Below are positions 37,114 to 45,565 of a stretch of DNA of 64,000 bases, in pieces. The DNA lies in assembly GCA_900472175.1 (NCBI GenBank), contig UCHD01000004.1, positions 588,726 through 652,725 on the forward strand. The letters are read 5' to 3'. The notes beneath the pieces are model-generated. The model saw only the letters and a program-made list of their open reading frames with translations. It searched no databases and was not told the origin of the DNA. The translations under genes were made by a program, and so were the position numbers. The DNA comes from Hyphomicrobiales bacterium. GTDB taxonomy: Bacteria; Pseudomonadota; Alphaproteobacteria; Rhizobiales; Rhizobiaceae. The first letter of the stretch is position 1. Every line of letters starts with the position of its first letter.

Positions 37114-38367
37114 TTATTCATAGACGATCTGACGGACGTCGATATTCCTGGCGCGGAAACCGGCTTCGCAATAGAACAGGTAAAATTCCCAGAGGCGCTT
37201 GAAGCGGATATCAAAGCCCAGCGGTTCAACCTTGTCCCAGACGTTCCAGAAACGCTCGCGCCATTCGGCCAGCGTGCGGGCGTAATCCAGTCCGAAACCG
37301 AAATCGCCGCTGATCTTCAAACCCACCTTGCGGCCGAGGTCGATCAGATGTTGCGGGGTTGGCAGCATGCCGCCGGGAAAGACATATTTCTGGATGAAAT
37401 CCGGGTTGGCGCGATATTCCTGATAGGCTTCCGGCTTGATGGTGATGATCTGAAGCCCGGCCTTGCCACCCGGCTTCAGGCAGCGTTGCAACTGCGAAAA
37501 GTAGGCCGGCCAGTATTTTTCCCCGACGGCCTCGAACATCTCGATGGAAACGATCCGGTCGTAAAGCCCTGTCTCGTCGCGATAATCCTGGAACTTGATC
37601 TCGACCCTGTCGGACAGGCCTGCCTTTTTCATCCGCTCGTTGGCGAAGGCCAGCTGTTCGCGGCTGATCGTCAACCCAGTCACCTTGCAACCGATCTCGC
37701 TGGCGGCGTACTCGGCGAAACCGCCCCAACCACAACCAATCTCCAGCACATGATGGCCGGCCTTGATGCCCGCGGCATCCGCCAAAGCCTTGTACTTGGC
37801 GCGCTGGGCCGATTGCAGGTCATTGGCGCCCGTCGAATAGAGCGCCGAGGAATAGGTCATCGTCGGATCGAGCCATTGCTTGTAGAAGGCATTGCCGAGA
37901 TCGTAATGGGCGGAAATATTCTTCTTCGAACCGGATTTCGTATTGGCATTCATCCAGTGCCGGAATTTTTCCACCAGCCGCAGCACGCCGCGTGCACCGT
38001 TGGAGTAGTTGCGGCCGACATCGGTGTTGACGAGAAAGAGTTCCAGAAATGCGCCGACATCCGGGCTGTCCCAGTCACCATCCACATAGCTTTCGGCAAC
38101 GGCAATGGTACCGCCGGTCAGCGCCCGTTGTAGCAGGTTCCAATTGTGCAGAGTGACGGAGGCGACTGGCCCCTGCGCCTTGCCCTTGACGACAACGGTA
38201 CGGCTGTCCGGCAGGGTGAGCTTCAGACAACCGGCTTGGATATGCACAAGACCACGCAAAACCATCTGAGCCTTCGCGGGTAAACCTTTGACAAAGCGCG
38301 ATAAATTTTCAGAAGAAAGACGCTCTCCGTCTTTCGGATCACAATAACCGGTACCTGCTGTGCTCAT
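37114..38367 (-). CDS. cfa: Cyclopropane-fatty-acyl-phospholipid synthase
   Basis: A 417-residue S-adenosylmethionine enzyme that adds a methylene bridge to unsaturated phospholipid acyl chains. The SAM loop is VLEIGCGWGGFAEYA (207-221). The lipid-binding N-terminal domain, NISAHYDLGNAFYKQWLDPTMTYSSA and the C-terminal FYLFYCEAGF segments are typical. A good ribosome site (GAGGATC) lies upstream. It is the last gene after phr and the DUF1365 remnant, all on the minus strand. In Rhodobacter cfaA belongs to the RpoE regulon. Confidence 0.95.
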   Translation of the reverse strand: MSTAGTGYCDPKDGERLSSENLSRFVKGLPAKAQMVLRGLVHIQAGCLKLTLPDSRTVVVKGKAQGPVASVTLHNWNLLQRALTGGTIAVAESYVDGDWDSPDVGAFLELFLVNTDVGRNYSNGARGVLRLVEKFRHWMNANTKSGSKKNISAHYDLGNAFYKQWLDPTMTYSSALYSTGANDLQSAQRAKYKALADAAGIKAGHHVLEIGCGWGGFAEYAASEIGCKVTGLTISREQLAFANERMKKAGLSDRVEIKFQDYRDETGLYDRIVSIEMFEAVGEKYWPAYFSQLQRCLKPGGKAGLQIITIKPEAYQEYRANPDFIQKYVFPGGMLPTPQHLIDLGRKVGLKISGDFGFGLDYARTLAEWRERFWNVWDKVEPLGFDIRFKRLWEFYLFYCEAGFRARNIDVRQIVYE

Positions 38368-38385
38368 GCGACAGATCCTCAGAAA

Positions 38386-38670
38386 TCATTGCTCGTGACA
38401 CAAAGTAACCTTATTCCGCCGGACCACCAACCCACGATTCTTGAGAAAATCATGACGGGTTTTTCGGCCGTCCCGCCAGGGGCTGGCCAGTTCCGGTGCT
38501 CGCAGCCGCGGCATGTAGCGGACGCCTTTGAGCCAGAGCTTCAACGCCTGCCAGTGAATCCCTGCGACAATCTTGAGTGTAAGATGCGGAATACGCGCAA
38601 CAAGACGCAAAATCTTGCCTGTTTGCAACGGGACCTGAAGGCCGGAGAAGGTTGCCGGGAAAAGAATGAG
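38386..38670 (-). pseudogene. DUF1365 C-terminal remnant
   Basis: The last ~80 residues read ATFSGLQVPLQTGKILRLVA, then HLTLKIVAGIHWQALKLWLK, the typical end of DUF1365 proteins (normally ~250 residues). The N-terminal three quarters are missing, because the photolyase gene ends at 38693 directly upstream. The frame is open to a GTG inside phr (38739), while an ATG overlapping the phr stop (38703) is in a different frame. A deletion that removed most of the gene is the simplest explanation; a short functional peptide cannot be excluded. Confidence 0.7.
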
Positions 38671-38692
38671 GATCGTGGGAAGAAAGGGGCGG

Positions 38693-40150
38693 TCATGCTG
38701 CGTCCTTAATCTTGTTATAGGCAGCAAGCGCCCGGTCACGCGCCTTCGCGTGGTCCACCAGCGGTCTTGGGTAGTTGTCCCCCAGCCTCAGACCGGCGGT
38801 ATCCAGAATGCTCTGTGGAGCCTCGAATGGCCGGTGAACGAATTTTGCGGGCAAGTCCGCCAATTCCGGCACGAAAGTCTTGACGTAGATGCCGTCGGGA
38901 TCGAATTTTTCGCCCTGCAGGACGGGGTTGAAAACCCGGAAGAAAGGGGATGCATCGGCACCGCTGCCGGCCACCCACTGCCAGCTTGCCGCGTTGGAGG
39001 CCGGATCCGCATCGACCAGCGTGTCCCGGAACCATGCTTCACCCTGGCGCCAGTCAATCAGAAGGTCCTTGATCAGGAAGGATGCCACGATCATCCGGAC
39101 GCGGTTGTGCATCGTCCCATGCCGCCACAATTGCCGCATGCCGGCATCGACGATCGGATAGCCGGTTTGCCCCTTTGTCCAGCGCTTGAAGTCGTCGCCC
39201 GTTCCAGCCCAGACAAAGGCATCGTATTTCCGGTTGAGGTTTTCGGTTGGCAATTGCGGGTTGTGAAAGAGTAGGTGGTAGGAGAAATCGCGCCAGACAA
39301 GTTCCTTGCGAAAGGTGATCACGTCCTCGGCCGGAACATCCTTCAATTTACGGGTGGCGTGCCAAATGCGGGCAGGGGAGATTTCCCCCATGGCCAGATG
39401 TGGAGACAGCCTCGATGTGCCATCGGTTGCCGGAAAATCCCGCCTGACCTTGTAGCCGGAGAGATCATCCTCGACGAACGCGTCCAGCCGTTCGAGCGCC
39501 GCTGCCTCGCCGGGTGTCCAGATTTCGGAAAACGTCTGCGACCAGTCTGGCGCGGTCGGCAAAAGCGCCCACGAAGCCAAATCCTCGCTGTCAGGCCATT
39601 CGGCCGGAGAGGCCAGTACATCTGGCCGGTCAAGCGGCTGGTCCGGCTCACCGGACGCCTCCAGCGCGCGCCAGAACGGGGTATAGACGCGGTAGGGCGT
39701 TCCCGAGCCCGTCTTCAAGCGCGTCGGTTCGTGGAGAAGCTGTCCGGCAAAACTCTTGACGGTTATTTCTGTGGAGCCCAGCGCGTCTTTCAGCGGCCCA
39801 TCGATGGCAATGCCGTTCGGATCGTAACGGCGGTTCCAATGGATGCTTGTCGCGCCCGTTTCCGACATCAACTTTGTCAGCACGATACCCGGCTCGCCAC
39901 TGCGCAGGATGAGCCGGCTTGCCAGCGCGTCGAGTGCGCTATCCAAAGATGTCAGCGAATGGTGCAGCCACCAGGCCTGGGCTGCACCCAGCGGCCCGGT
40001 CCCGTGGTGCAAAGGCTCGCGAATATAGACGGGAATAATCGTGCGGCCGGTTTGGGCCGCAGCATGAAGCGCATGATTATCGTCCAGCCGCAGGTCCTTG
40101 CGAAACCAAACGATGATAGGGGCTTCGTGGGAAAGGTCGTTGTTTTTCAT
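38693..40150 (-). CDS. phrA: Deoxyribodipyrimidine photolyase
   Basis: A 485-residue class I CPD photolyase, repairing UV dimers with FADH- and an antenna chromophore. The N-terminal Rossmann domain (IVWFRKDLRLDDNHAL), the FAD-binding region with TSRLSPHLAMGEISP and WRDFSYHLL, and the signature WRHGTMHNRVRMIVASFLIKDL are present. It is the first gene of a unit phr - DUF1365 remnant - cfa. An ECF-type promoter lies 29-58 bases upstream. The pairing with cfa and a ChrR-like gene matches a light/singlet-oxygen response. Confidence 0.95.
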   Translation of the reverse strand: MKNNDLSHEAPIIVWFRKDLRLDDNHALHAAAQTGRTIIPVYIREPLHHGTGPLGAAQAWWLHHSLTSLDSALDALASRLILRSGEPGIVLTKLMSETGATSIHWNRRYDPNGIAIDGPLKDALGSTEITVKSFAGQLLHEPTRLKTGSGTPYRVYTPFWRALEASGEPDQPLDRPDVLASPAEWPDSEDLASWALLPTAPDWSQTFSEIWTPGEAAALERLDAFVEDDLSGYKVRRDFPATDGTSRLSPHLAMGEISPARIWHATRKLKDVPAEDVITFRKELVWRDFSYHLLFHNPQLPTENLNRKYDAFVWAGTGDDFKRWTKGQTGYPIVDAGMRQLWRHGTMHNRVRMIVASFLIKDLLIDWRQGEAWFRDTLVDADPASNAASWQWVAGSGADASPFFRVFNPVLQGEKFDPDGIYVKTFVPELADLPAKFVHRPFEAPQSILDTAGLRLGDNYPRPLVDHAKARDRALAAYNKIKDAA

Positions 40151-40178
40151 TTTCTTCCGTGCATCGTGTCTACGTCAC

Positions 40179-40208
40179 AATTTACGCAAATGTGGACAAC
40201 GCGGATCA
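40179..40208 (-). promoter_or_regulatory. ECF sigma (RpoE/ECF11)-type promoter upstream of phr
   Basis: On the minus strand TGATCC (40208-40203), exactly 18 bases ending in TTTGCG, then TAAATT (40184-40179). The start codon lies 28 bases further on. The same -35, spacing and spacer end (GCG before TAA) occur at 35402-35431, in front of the chrR-like gene. Confidence 0.7.
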
Positions 40209-40326
40209 AAGGTTTCGTTGAGAAAGCTTTTTTATTTCATCGTTTTGCGAGGGAATACCGCTAACAGAATTCAAACTGCCGTCGTCACACGAAGCGGCAG
40301 TTACAGCCATTCGAGGCCGGAAGAGT

Positions 40327-40959
40327 TCAGCTCTTTTGAAAGGCCAGATGAGCCCCAAGGCCAACCAGCATGGTGCCGCCAGCGCGCTGCATCCAGCGTT
40401 GGGCCTGGGCGGAGCGGCGCAGCTTTGTCATCACCACGCCGGCCAGGAAAACACAGACGATGTCTGCCGACGAAAACATCAGATTGACGATCGTTCCCAA
40501 AATCGCCAGCTGCATCCAAACTGGAAAAGCGGCCGAGGCATCGACGAACTGCGGCAGAAAGGCCACGAAGAAAATCGCCGTCTTTGGGTTGAGAACCTCG
40601 ACCGTGACGCTTTCCAGGAAGGCACGCCGGCCGGATTTCGGCTCGATGCCGGGCAGGGCGGCATCGCCCTCGATCTTGGCACGGAACAGCGAAATGCCCA
40701 GCCAGACGAGGTAGGCGGCACCGGCGAATTTCACGATCAAATAGAGTGTCGGCACAGCATGAAACAGGATCGACAAGCCGGCAGCGGCGGCAATCACATG
40801 GGCATAGCCGCCAAGGTGAATGCCGAGTGCCGCCATAAGTCCCGACCAGCGGCCGCGCGCAATCGTCTGGGCCGCCGCATAGAGCATTGCCGGGCCGGGA
40901 ATATAGGCAAAAACTGCCGTCGTTGCGATGAAGGCGATAAGCAACTCGATTGATGGCAT
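40327..40959 (-). CDS. LysE/RhtB-family exporter
   Basis: A 210-residue inner-membrane protein with about six helices and the family signature FAYIPGPAMLYAAAQTIARG near the N-terminus, KFAGAAYLVWLGISLF in the middle and LNPKTAIFFVAFLPQFVD. Such proteins export amino acids or related metabolites, usually as homodimers. The gene lies 73 bases after the APH-type kinase gene on the same strand, with a long inverted repeat in between that probably controls it. A paralogue lies at 46517. Confidence 0.9.
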   Translation of the reverse strand: MPSIELLIAFIATTAVFAYIPGPAMLYAAAQTIARGRWSGLMAALGIHLGGYAHVIAAAAGLSILFHAVPTLYLIVKFAGAAYLVWLGISLFRAKIEGDAALPGIEPKSGRRAFLESVTVEVLNPKTAIFFVAFLPQFVDASAAFPVWMQLAILGTIVNLMFSSADIVCVFLAGVVMTKLRRSAQAQRWMQRAGGTMLVGLGAHLAFQKS

Positions 40960-40983
40960 GGGCTGCTCCTGATGGTGAGCCTT

Positions 40984-41031
40984 TTCTATACAACAGGATT
41001 TTCAGAATGTCGCATATCCTGTTGTCTACAA
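40984..41031. promoter_or_regulatory. Long inverted repeat upstream of the LysE exporter gene
   Basis: ACAACAGGAT (40990-40999) and ATCCTGTTGT (41016-41025) are perfect 10-bp arms 16 bases apart, 30-66 bases upstream of the exporter start. The outer parts also contain TTGTCTACAA (41022-41031), a GntR-type TTGT-NN-ACAA core, and the similar TTCTATACAA (40984-40993). This looks like a double operator for a GntR-family (perhaps MocR/PdxR-like) regulator encoded elsewhere. Confidence 0.55.
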
Positions 41032-41032
41032 C

Positions 41033-41851
41033 CTAACCCCAGGTCAAAGGGTCAAGACGCAAATAGAAATCGAGCCGCGCCCGGTCGGCAGGTGCGATCG
41101 CGTGCAGGTCGAACAGGCGATTTTGCGCCGCCTGCGCCTCCGCGGCCGAGCGCCACGTTTCGCGTGTGTTGCCGACAAGCAGGGCGAAATCCACGTAGCG
41201 GTCCGCTATGCCAAGTCGGCCGAGATCAATCATTCCCGTGCAGCGAAGCGTTTCCGGATCGATCATGAAATTGGGCATGCAGGCGTCGCCGTGGCAAACA
41301 ACCCGATCCAAGCTTTCCTGCCTGAGCCGCTCGGGCAGTTCAGCCCGGACCCGATCAAGCAGGGTTTCCGGCGATATGTCTTGATCGGCGGGATCGAGAA
41401 AATCCGGATTGACGCCATCGCGAGCAACCACGTCGGCTGCCCGGTCGAACATGGTCTGGAGGCCACGGTCGAACTGGCAATCGTTTACCGGAACGGCATG
41501 GAGATCGCGCACACGCGCCGCGATCGATGGCCATGCCTTGATCAGTTGCGCCGCTTCGAGTTGGTCTGCCGGAATACCGGGCACGGCACTTGTCACAAGG
41601 CATGCGACATCGTCTGACACCTGCCAGTCGAGGACTGTGGGAGATCCAAGCCTGAAGGAAGACAGCCACGCCGTCCGCCGCCGCTCGTCATCCAGCAGCA
41701 CCACGCCGCTGCCGGTGGAGACCTTGGCATAGGCGCTGCCGTCGCTGCGCCGATACAGCGCATCGCCCGATTCGCCATGGCGATAGGCGATCCACTGGCT
41801 GCCAAGAGAAAAGCCCGTCGCCCTGATTGCACCGGATCGATAATCAGTCAC
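41033..41851 (-). CDS. Aminoglycoside phosphotransferase family protein, APH(3'')-like
   Basis: A 272-residue kinase-like protein. The catalytic loop reads VCHGDACMPNFMIDP (Asp in HGD, Asn) and the metal-binding DLG is in GMIDLGRLGIADRYVDFALL. The C-terminal YLRLDPLTWG is the same ending found in APH(3'')-Ib (StrA). It therefore belongs to the streptomycin kinase branch and may confer intrinsic streptomycin tolerance. All catalytic residues seem present. No mobile element flanks it, so it appears to be a resident gene. Confidence 0.85.
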   Translation of the reverse strand: MTDYRSGAIRATGFSLGSQWIAYRHGESGDALYRRSDGSAYAKVSTGSGVVLLDDERRRTAWLSSFRLGSPTVLDWQVSDDVACLVTSAVPGIPADQLEAAQLIKAWPSIAARVRDLHAVPVNDCQFDRGLQTMFDRAADVVARDGVNPDFLDPADQDISPETLLDRVRAELPERLRQESLDRVVCHGDACMPNFMIDPETLRCTGMIDLGRLGIADRYVDFALLVGNTRETWRSAAEAQAAQNRLFDLHAIAPADRARLDFYLRLDPLTWG

Positions 41852-42005
41852 GCCTCATCCCCCTTGGCTCTCGTATAGCGAAGGCGGTTTTGCGCCCTGG
41901 CACGAGATAGAGATTGCGAAACGTGATTTCACCACCCCGGAGCGAAAAATCTCCGGCTTTTGGGCGGCCGGCCGTTTTTGCCAACGAAAGCGGGCGAGGG
42001 CAGGA

Positions 42006-42566
42006 CTACTTGCCGCGTTCGGCAAGAAATTCCTGAAGCCGCGATTCCACGTAGGGCAGAACCGGACCATCCGCCTCAAATCCCCACCAGAGCAACGAGC
42101 CCTGCCATTGCGCCAGCATCAGCCGGGCGGTCACGTCCGGCCGGCTGACCGTTGCAAAACACGCGCTGATGGCCTCGATGAGCACTTTGCTCCAGGCCGC
42201 TCCCCGGGCTCGCAGTATGGGATCACGAAAATCCTCGCGCAACAAGCGCAGACCATCGGCATAGACGGCGGCGCTGTCGCCGTAATTCTGCGACAGGCCG
42301 GCGAGCAGGGCGACTGCACCCTGCTGTGTCCTTGGGATTGACGCGCACAACCGCGCCGTCTCGGCATCCAGCTGATCCCAGGCATGCAGCAAAGCCTGGC
42401 GCAGCATCGCCGCCTTGGTTGAAAAACGCTGCACCAGCGTCGAGCCGGACAATCCGCTTGCCTTGGAGATAGCCGAGAACGTCGCCGCCTCCGGCCCCTC
42501 GGCGTGAACGAGCGTCAGCACCAGATCGAGAAGGTGCTGGTCGGACAGTGTGCGGCGTCGCGGCAT
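42006..42566 (-). CDS. TetR-family regulator
   Basis: A 186-residue regulator with the N-terminal helix-turn-helix (ATFSAISKASGLSGSTLVQRFSTKAAML) and a helical ligand domain. It is divergent from an SDR gene, and a palindrome (CGAACGTTCG) lies between them. Autoregulation and control of the SDR are therefore likely. The ligand is unknown. Confidence 0.88.
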   Translation of the reverse strand: MPRRRTLSDQHLLDLVLTLVHAEGPEAATFSAISKASGLSGSTLVQRFSTKAAMLRQALLHAWDQLDAETARLCASIPRTQQGAVALLAGLSQNYGDSAAVYADGLRLLREDFRDPILRARGAAWSKVLIEAISACFATVSRPDVTARLMLAQWQGSLLWWGFEADGPVLPYVESRLQEFLAERGK

Positions 42567-42598
42567 CGATTTTCCCTTGTATTGGATTTATTTATGAA

Positions 42599-42608
42599 CG
42601 AACGTTCG
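42599..42608. promoter_or_regulatory. Probable TetR operator between the regulator and SDR genes
   Basis: CGAACGTTCG is a perfect 10-bp palindrome inside GAACGAACGTTCGGTT, in the 93-base spacer between the divergent starts. TetR-type operators built on GAACG...CGTTC cores are common. Confidence 0.6.
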
Positions 42609-42659
42609 GTTATTATCAATCCGATTTTTGGCTCTGATTCCAGTCGAAGGGACAATGAC

Positions 42660-43574
42660 ATGACAGCTGATCTGCAAGGGAAAATCGCACTTGTGGCCGG
42701 GGGAACACGCGGTGCCGGCCGCGGTATCGCGGTAGAACTGGGGACTGCCGGTGCCACGGTCTATGTGACCGGCCGCACGACGCGGACGCAGCAATCGGAC
42801 TACGGCCGGCCGGAAACGATCGAAGAGACGGCCGAGATGGTCACTGCGGCCGGCGGCAAGGGGATTGCCGTGCGGGTGGATCATCTTGTTCACGCCGAAG
42901 TCGAAGCCCTTGTCGCCCGCATCCGCCACGAGGAATCACGGCTGGATATCCTCGTCAACGATATCTGGGGCGGCGAACATCTGACCGGGTGGAACAAGCC
43001 GGTCTGGGAACATTCGCTTGAAAACGGCCTGAAACAACTGCGGCTGGCGATCGATACCCATCTAATCACTGCCCATTACGCACTGCCGCTGATGATCGAA
43101 CGCCCCGGCGGCCTGTTGGTGGAGATGACCGATGGCACGGCGACGTACAATGACACCCACTACCGGCTTAGCCCGTTCTACGATCTCGCCAAGACCAGCG
43201 TCATCCGTATGGCTTGGGCGCACGCGCAGGATCTGGCGCCGCATGCGGCGACGTCCGTTGCCGTCTCACCCGGCTGGATGCGTTCGGAAATGATGCTCGA
43301 TATCTTTGGCGTACGCGAGGAGAACTGGAGGGAGGCGACGAAAGCCGAGCCGCATTTCGTCATATCTGAAACGCCACGCTTCACCGGCCGCGCGGTTGCG
43401 GCGCTGGCGGGCGATCCCGACCGGAGCCGGCTGAACGGCCAGTCGACATCCAGCGGCGATCTTGCCAAGATCTACGGCTTTACCGATCTCGACGGATCGA
43501 GGCCTGATTGCTGGCGATACCTAATTGAGGTGCAGGAAGCTGGAAAACCGGCAGATGCCAGTGGTTACCGGTAG
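42660..43574 (+). CDS. Short-chain dehydrogenase/reductase, regulated by the adjacent TetR protein
   Basis: A 304-residue SDR with VAGGTRGAGRGIAVELG as the cofactor loop, where the usual TGxxxGIG is GGxxGAG. The NAG site reads LVNDIWGG, and the catalytic Tyr-x-x-x-Lys is probably in FYDLAKTSV, reading YDLAK. The ATG at 42660 is preferred over upstream codons because homology starts there. The protein is ~50 residues longer than classical SDRs, with the extra in the C-terminal half (REENWREATKAEPHF). The substrate is unknown. Confidence 0.85.
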   Translation: MTADLQGKIALVAGGTRGAGRGIAVELGTAGATVYVTGRTTRTQQSDYGRPETIEETAEMVTAAGGKGIAVRVDHLVHAEVEALVARIRHEESRLDILVNDIWGGEHLTGWNKPVWEHSLENGLKQLRLAIDTHLITAHYALPLMIERPGGLLVEMTDGTATYNDTHYRLSPFYDLAKTSVIRMAWAHAQDLAPHAATSVAVSPGWMRSEMMLDIFGVREENWREATKAEPHFVISETPRFTGRAVAALAGDPDRSRLNGQSTSSGDLAKIYGFTDLDGSRPDCWRYLIEVQEAGKPADASGYR

Positions 43575-43602
43575 GAAGGTGGGGGCCGCTGTTGCTGAAA
43601 CC

Positions 43603-43634
43603 AAAAAGGCCTTGCTTTTCAGCAAGGCCTTTGG
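43603..43634. terminator. Bidirectional terminator after the SDR and tRNA-Asn
   Basis: AAAGGCCTTGCT - TTTC - AGCAAGGCCTTT is a perfect 12-bp stem with A/T ends in both directions, between the SDR stop and the 3' end of the minus-strand tRNA. Confidence 0.8.
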
Positions 43635-43638
43635 AAAC

Positions 43639-43713
43639 TGGCTCCCCGGGCCGGATTCGAACCGGCGACCTGTCGATTAACAGTCGAATGCTCTACCGCT
43701 GAGCTACCAGGGA
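43639..43713 (-). tRNA. tRNA-Asn (GTT)
   Basis: The minus strand reads TCCCTGGTAGCTCAGCGGTAGAGC..., anticodon loop CTGTTAA with GTT, TTCGAAT T loop and 3' CCGGGGA-G-CCA. 75 nt with encoded CCA. Confidence 0.96.
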
Positions 43714-43935
43714 TAATCTGCGGCGGTGTGTGCTGCAGAAGTGAGGCTGCTAATACAAATGCTTTTCCGATTTGCCAAGCGGTTTTTTCAAAAAAAGCGC
43801 ACATTCTTGTCTGATTGTGGACAACTCCCCATGTGAGAGCAAGAAGTACGTTCTTGATTTTCCGGGGTATAATCCCGCACGATCGCAGCAACTGCGGGCA
43901 TTGGCGCGCAGGAGACAGCCGGCAGGTGGAGTTTG

Positions 43936-44214
43936 ATGACAGAACCGCGCAAAACGAAAAAATTCGGCATCGATGCCCGCACGCATGAGCTCGTCATCGG
44001 CACATGGCGCATGCGGCTGCCGCAATCGCGTCTCCTGCGCATTTCCATCGGCGGCATGCTGATCTTCGGCGGCATTTTGGGTTTCCTGCCCGTCCTCGGT
44101 TTCTGGATGATACCGCTTGGCCTGATCGTCCTGTCGCACGACCTCGCCTTCGTCCGGCGAAAGCGGCGGCGGCTTTCCGTCTGGTGGGCCCGCAAATGGC
44201 CGGCTTCCAGCTAG
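43936..44214 (+). CDS. Small membrane protein, PGPGW-like
   Basis: A 92-residue protein from ATG 43936 behind AGGTGGAG. After a polar start it has two hydrophobic segments (RISIGGMLIFGGILGFLPVL and FWMIPLGLIVLSHD) and a basic end (FVRRKRRRLSVWWARK). The second helix and Arg-rich tail match the putative transmembrane PGPGW family. Function unknown. Confidence 0.7.
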   Translation: MTEPRKTKKFGIDARTHELVIGTWRMRLPQSRLLRISIGGMLIFGGILGFLPVLGFWMIPLGLIVLSHDLAFVRRKRRRLSVWWARKWPASS

Positions 44215-44537
44215 GAAGCTGGCATAAGATTCGCCGTCCTCCACCATCCTGACCCAATCAAGAACGCCTGCGTCGACTCGGCAGGCGATTGAGATTGACG
44301 AATCCGATTCGAAACCGGCCTTCGTCCAGAGGTGCTTGCGCCGGCATATTGCCCCGGTCCTTCGTGCCGGTCTACAGCGCCGTTACCAGATGTTACCAAA
44401 CGTAGCGGCGCGGTCCCTGGCCAAAATCGCACGTACCCGGTTGCCGTTTTAAAAATCAGCACCTCGGACGGCAGCATGCGGCTCTTGAAACGTGATCGAT
44501 TGTGTTGAAAACACTCGATGAATTTTAGGGACTTGCG

Positions 44538-44578
44538 GAACACATATGGAACAGATAGTGTTCGTTCTTGATTTGTTT
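44538..44578 (+). promoter_or_regulatory. SOS (LexA) boxes upstream of lexA
   Basis: GAACACATATGGAAC (44538-44552) is an exact GAAC-N7-GAAC direct repeat, the alphaproteobacterial SOS box read from the other strand. GTTCTTGATTTGTTT (44564-44578) is a near match of GTTC-N7-GTTC. They sit 23-63 bases before the lexA start, so lexA is autoregulated. The remaining 44215-44537 stretch shows no gene. Confidence 0.85.
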
Positions 44579-44600
44579 CTCGATTCTGGAGTGATCGTTC

Positions 44601-45311
44601 ATGCTGACCCGCAAGCAACAGGAACTGCTTCTGTTCATTCACGAAAGAATGAAGGAATCGGGCGTTCCGCCATCGTTCGACGAAATGAAGGATGCCCTGG
44701 ATCTTGCGTCGAAATCCGGCATTCACCGGCTGATTACTGCACTTGAGGAGAGGGGCTTCATCCGGCGCCTGCCCAACCGGGCAAGGGCACTGGAAGTGAT
44801 CAAGCTGCCGGAGGCTTACTCCATGAGCCTGCAGCCCAAACGCGGGTTTTCGCCAAGCGTCATCCAGGGCAGCCTCGGCGCTCAACCGGCGCCTCCAGCC
44901 CCCGTCAAGGCCGCCGCAAACAACGATACCGTCTCCATACCGGTCATGGGCAGGATTGCTGCCGGTGTGCCGATCTCGGCGATCCAGAACAACACGCATG
45001 ATATTTCCGTTCCTTTTGAAATGGTCGGGGCGGGCGAACATTACGCGCTTGAAGTGCGCGGCGATTCGATGATCGAGGCAGGCATTCTGGATGGCGACAC
45101 CGTCATCATCCGCAATACCAGCAGCGCCAGCCCTGGCGAGATCATCGTCGCCCTGGTTGATGACGAGGAAGCGACGTTGAAGCGGTTTCGCCGGAAAGGC
45201 GCCTCGATCGCACTGGAAGCCGCCAACCCGGCCTACGAGACGCGAATCTTTGGACCAGACCGGGTCAAGATACAGGGAAAACTCGTCGGTTTGATTCGCC
45301 GTTATCATTGA
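44601..45311 (+). CDS. lexA: LexA repressor
   Basis: A 236-residue SOS repressor. The N-terminal winged helix ([19 protein letters not shown]...[11 protein letters not shown]) is followed by a linker, the Ala121-Gly122 self-cleavage bond (RIAAGVP) and the latent protease domain with Ser156 ([14 protein letters not shown]) and Lys194 (ATLKRF). The length is the long alphaproteobacterial type. SOS boxes lie directly upstream and a terminator follows. Confidence 0.97.
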   Translation: MLTRKQQELLLFIHERMKESGVPPSFDEMKDALDLASKSGIHRLITALEERGFIRRLPNRARALEVIKLPEAYSMSLQPKRGFSPSVIQGSLGAQPAPPAPVKAAANNDTVSIPVMGRIAAGVPISAIQNNTHDISVPFEMVGAGEHYALEVRGDSMIEAGILDGDTVIIRNTSSASPGEIIVALVDDEEATLKRFRRKGASIALEAANPAYETRIFGPDRVKIQGKLVGLIRRYH

Positions 45312-45396
45312 TCGGAAGGGGATCGTCTACGTCCTGCTTGCAGGACGCAGACCGGCTGCGTGATCTGTGGATGGACGGTTGGGAAAACGGCATTTC

Positions 45397-45418
45397 AAAA
45401 ACGCTCCATGGCGTTTTT
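45397..45418 (+). terminator. Terminator after lexA
   Basis: AAAAACGC - TCCATG - GCGTTTTT forms an 8-bp hairpin ending in five T, about 85 bases past the lexA stop. Confidence 0.6.
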
Positions 45419-45491
45419 CAGAAATATCCTCTTGCGGTTTTTCTAGGATCATTCTAAACCGCCGCCACAGTTCGATTATTTGAACTCGTGA

Positions 45492-45565
45492 GGCCTCGTG
45501 GCGGAGTGGTGACGCAGAGGACTGCAAATCCTTGCACCCCGGTTCAATTCCGGGCGAGGCCTCCA
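45492..45565 (+). tRNA. tRNA-Cys (GCA)
   Basis: GGCCTCGTGGCGGAGTGGT..., anticodon loop ACTGCAAAT with GCA, TTCAATT T loop, 3' CGAGGCC-T-CCA. 74 nt with encoded CCA. Confidence 0.96.

Noticed and set aside
45331-45346. GTCCTGCTTGCAGGAC palindrome right after lexA as a terminator
   Set aside because: The loop would be only two bases and no T run follows; the hairpin at 45397 is a better terminator.
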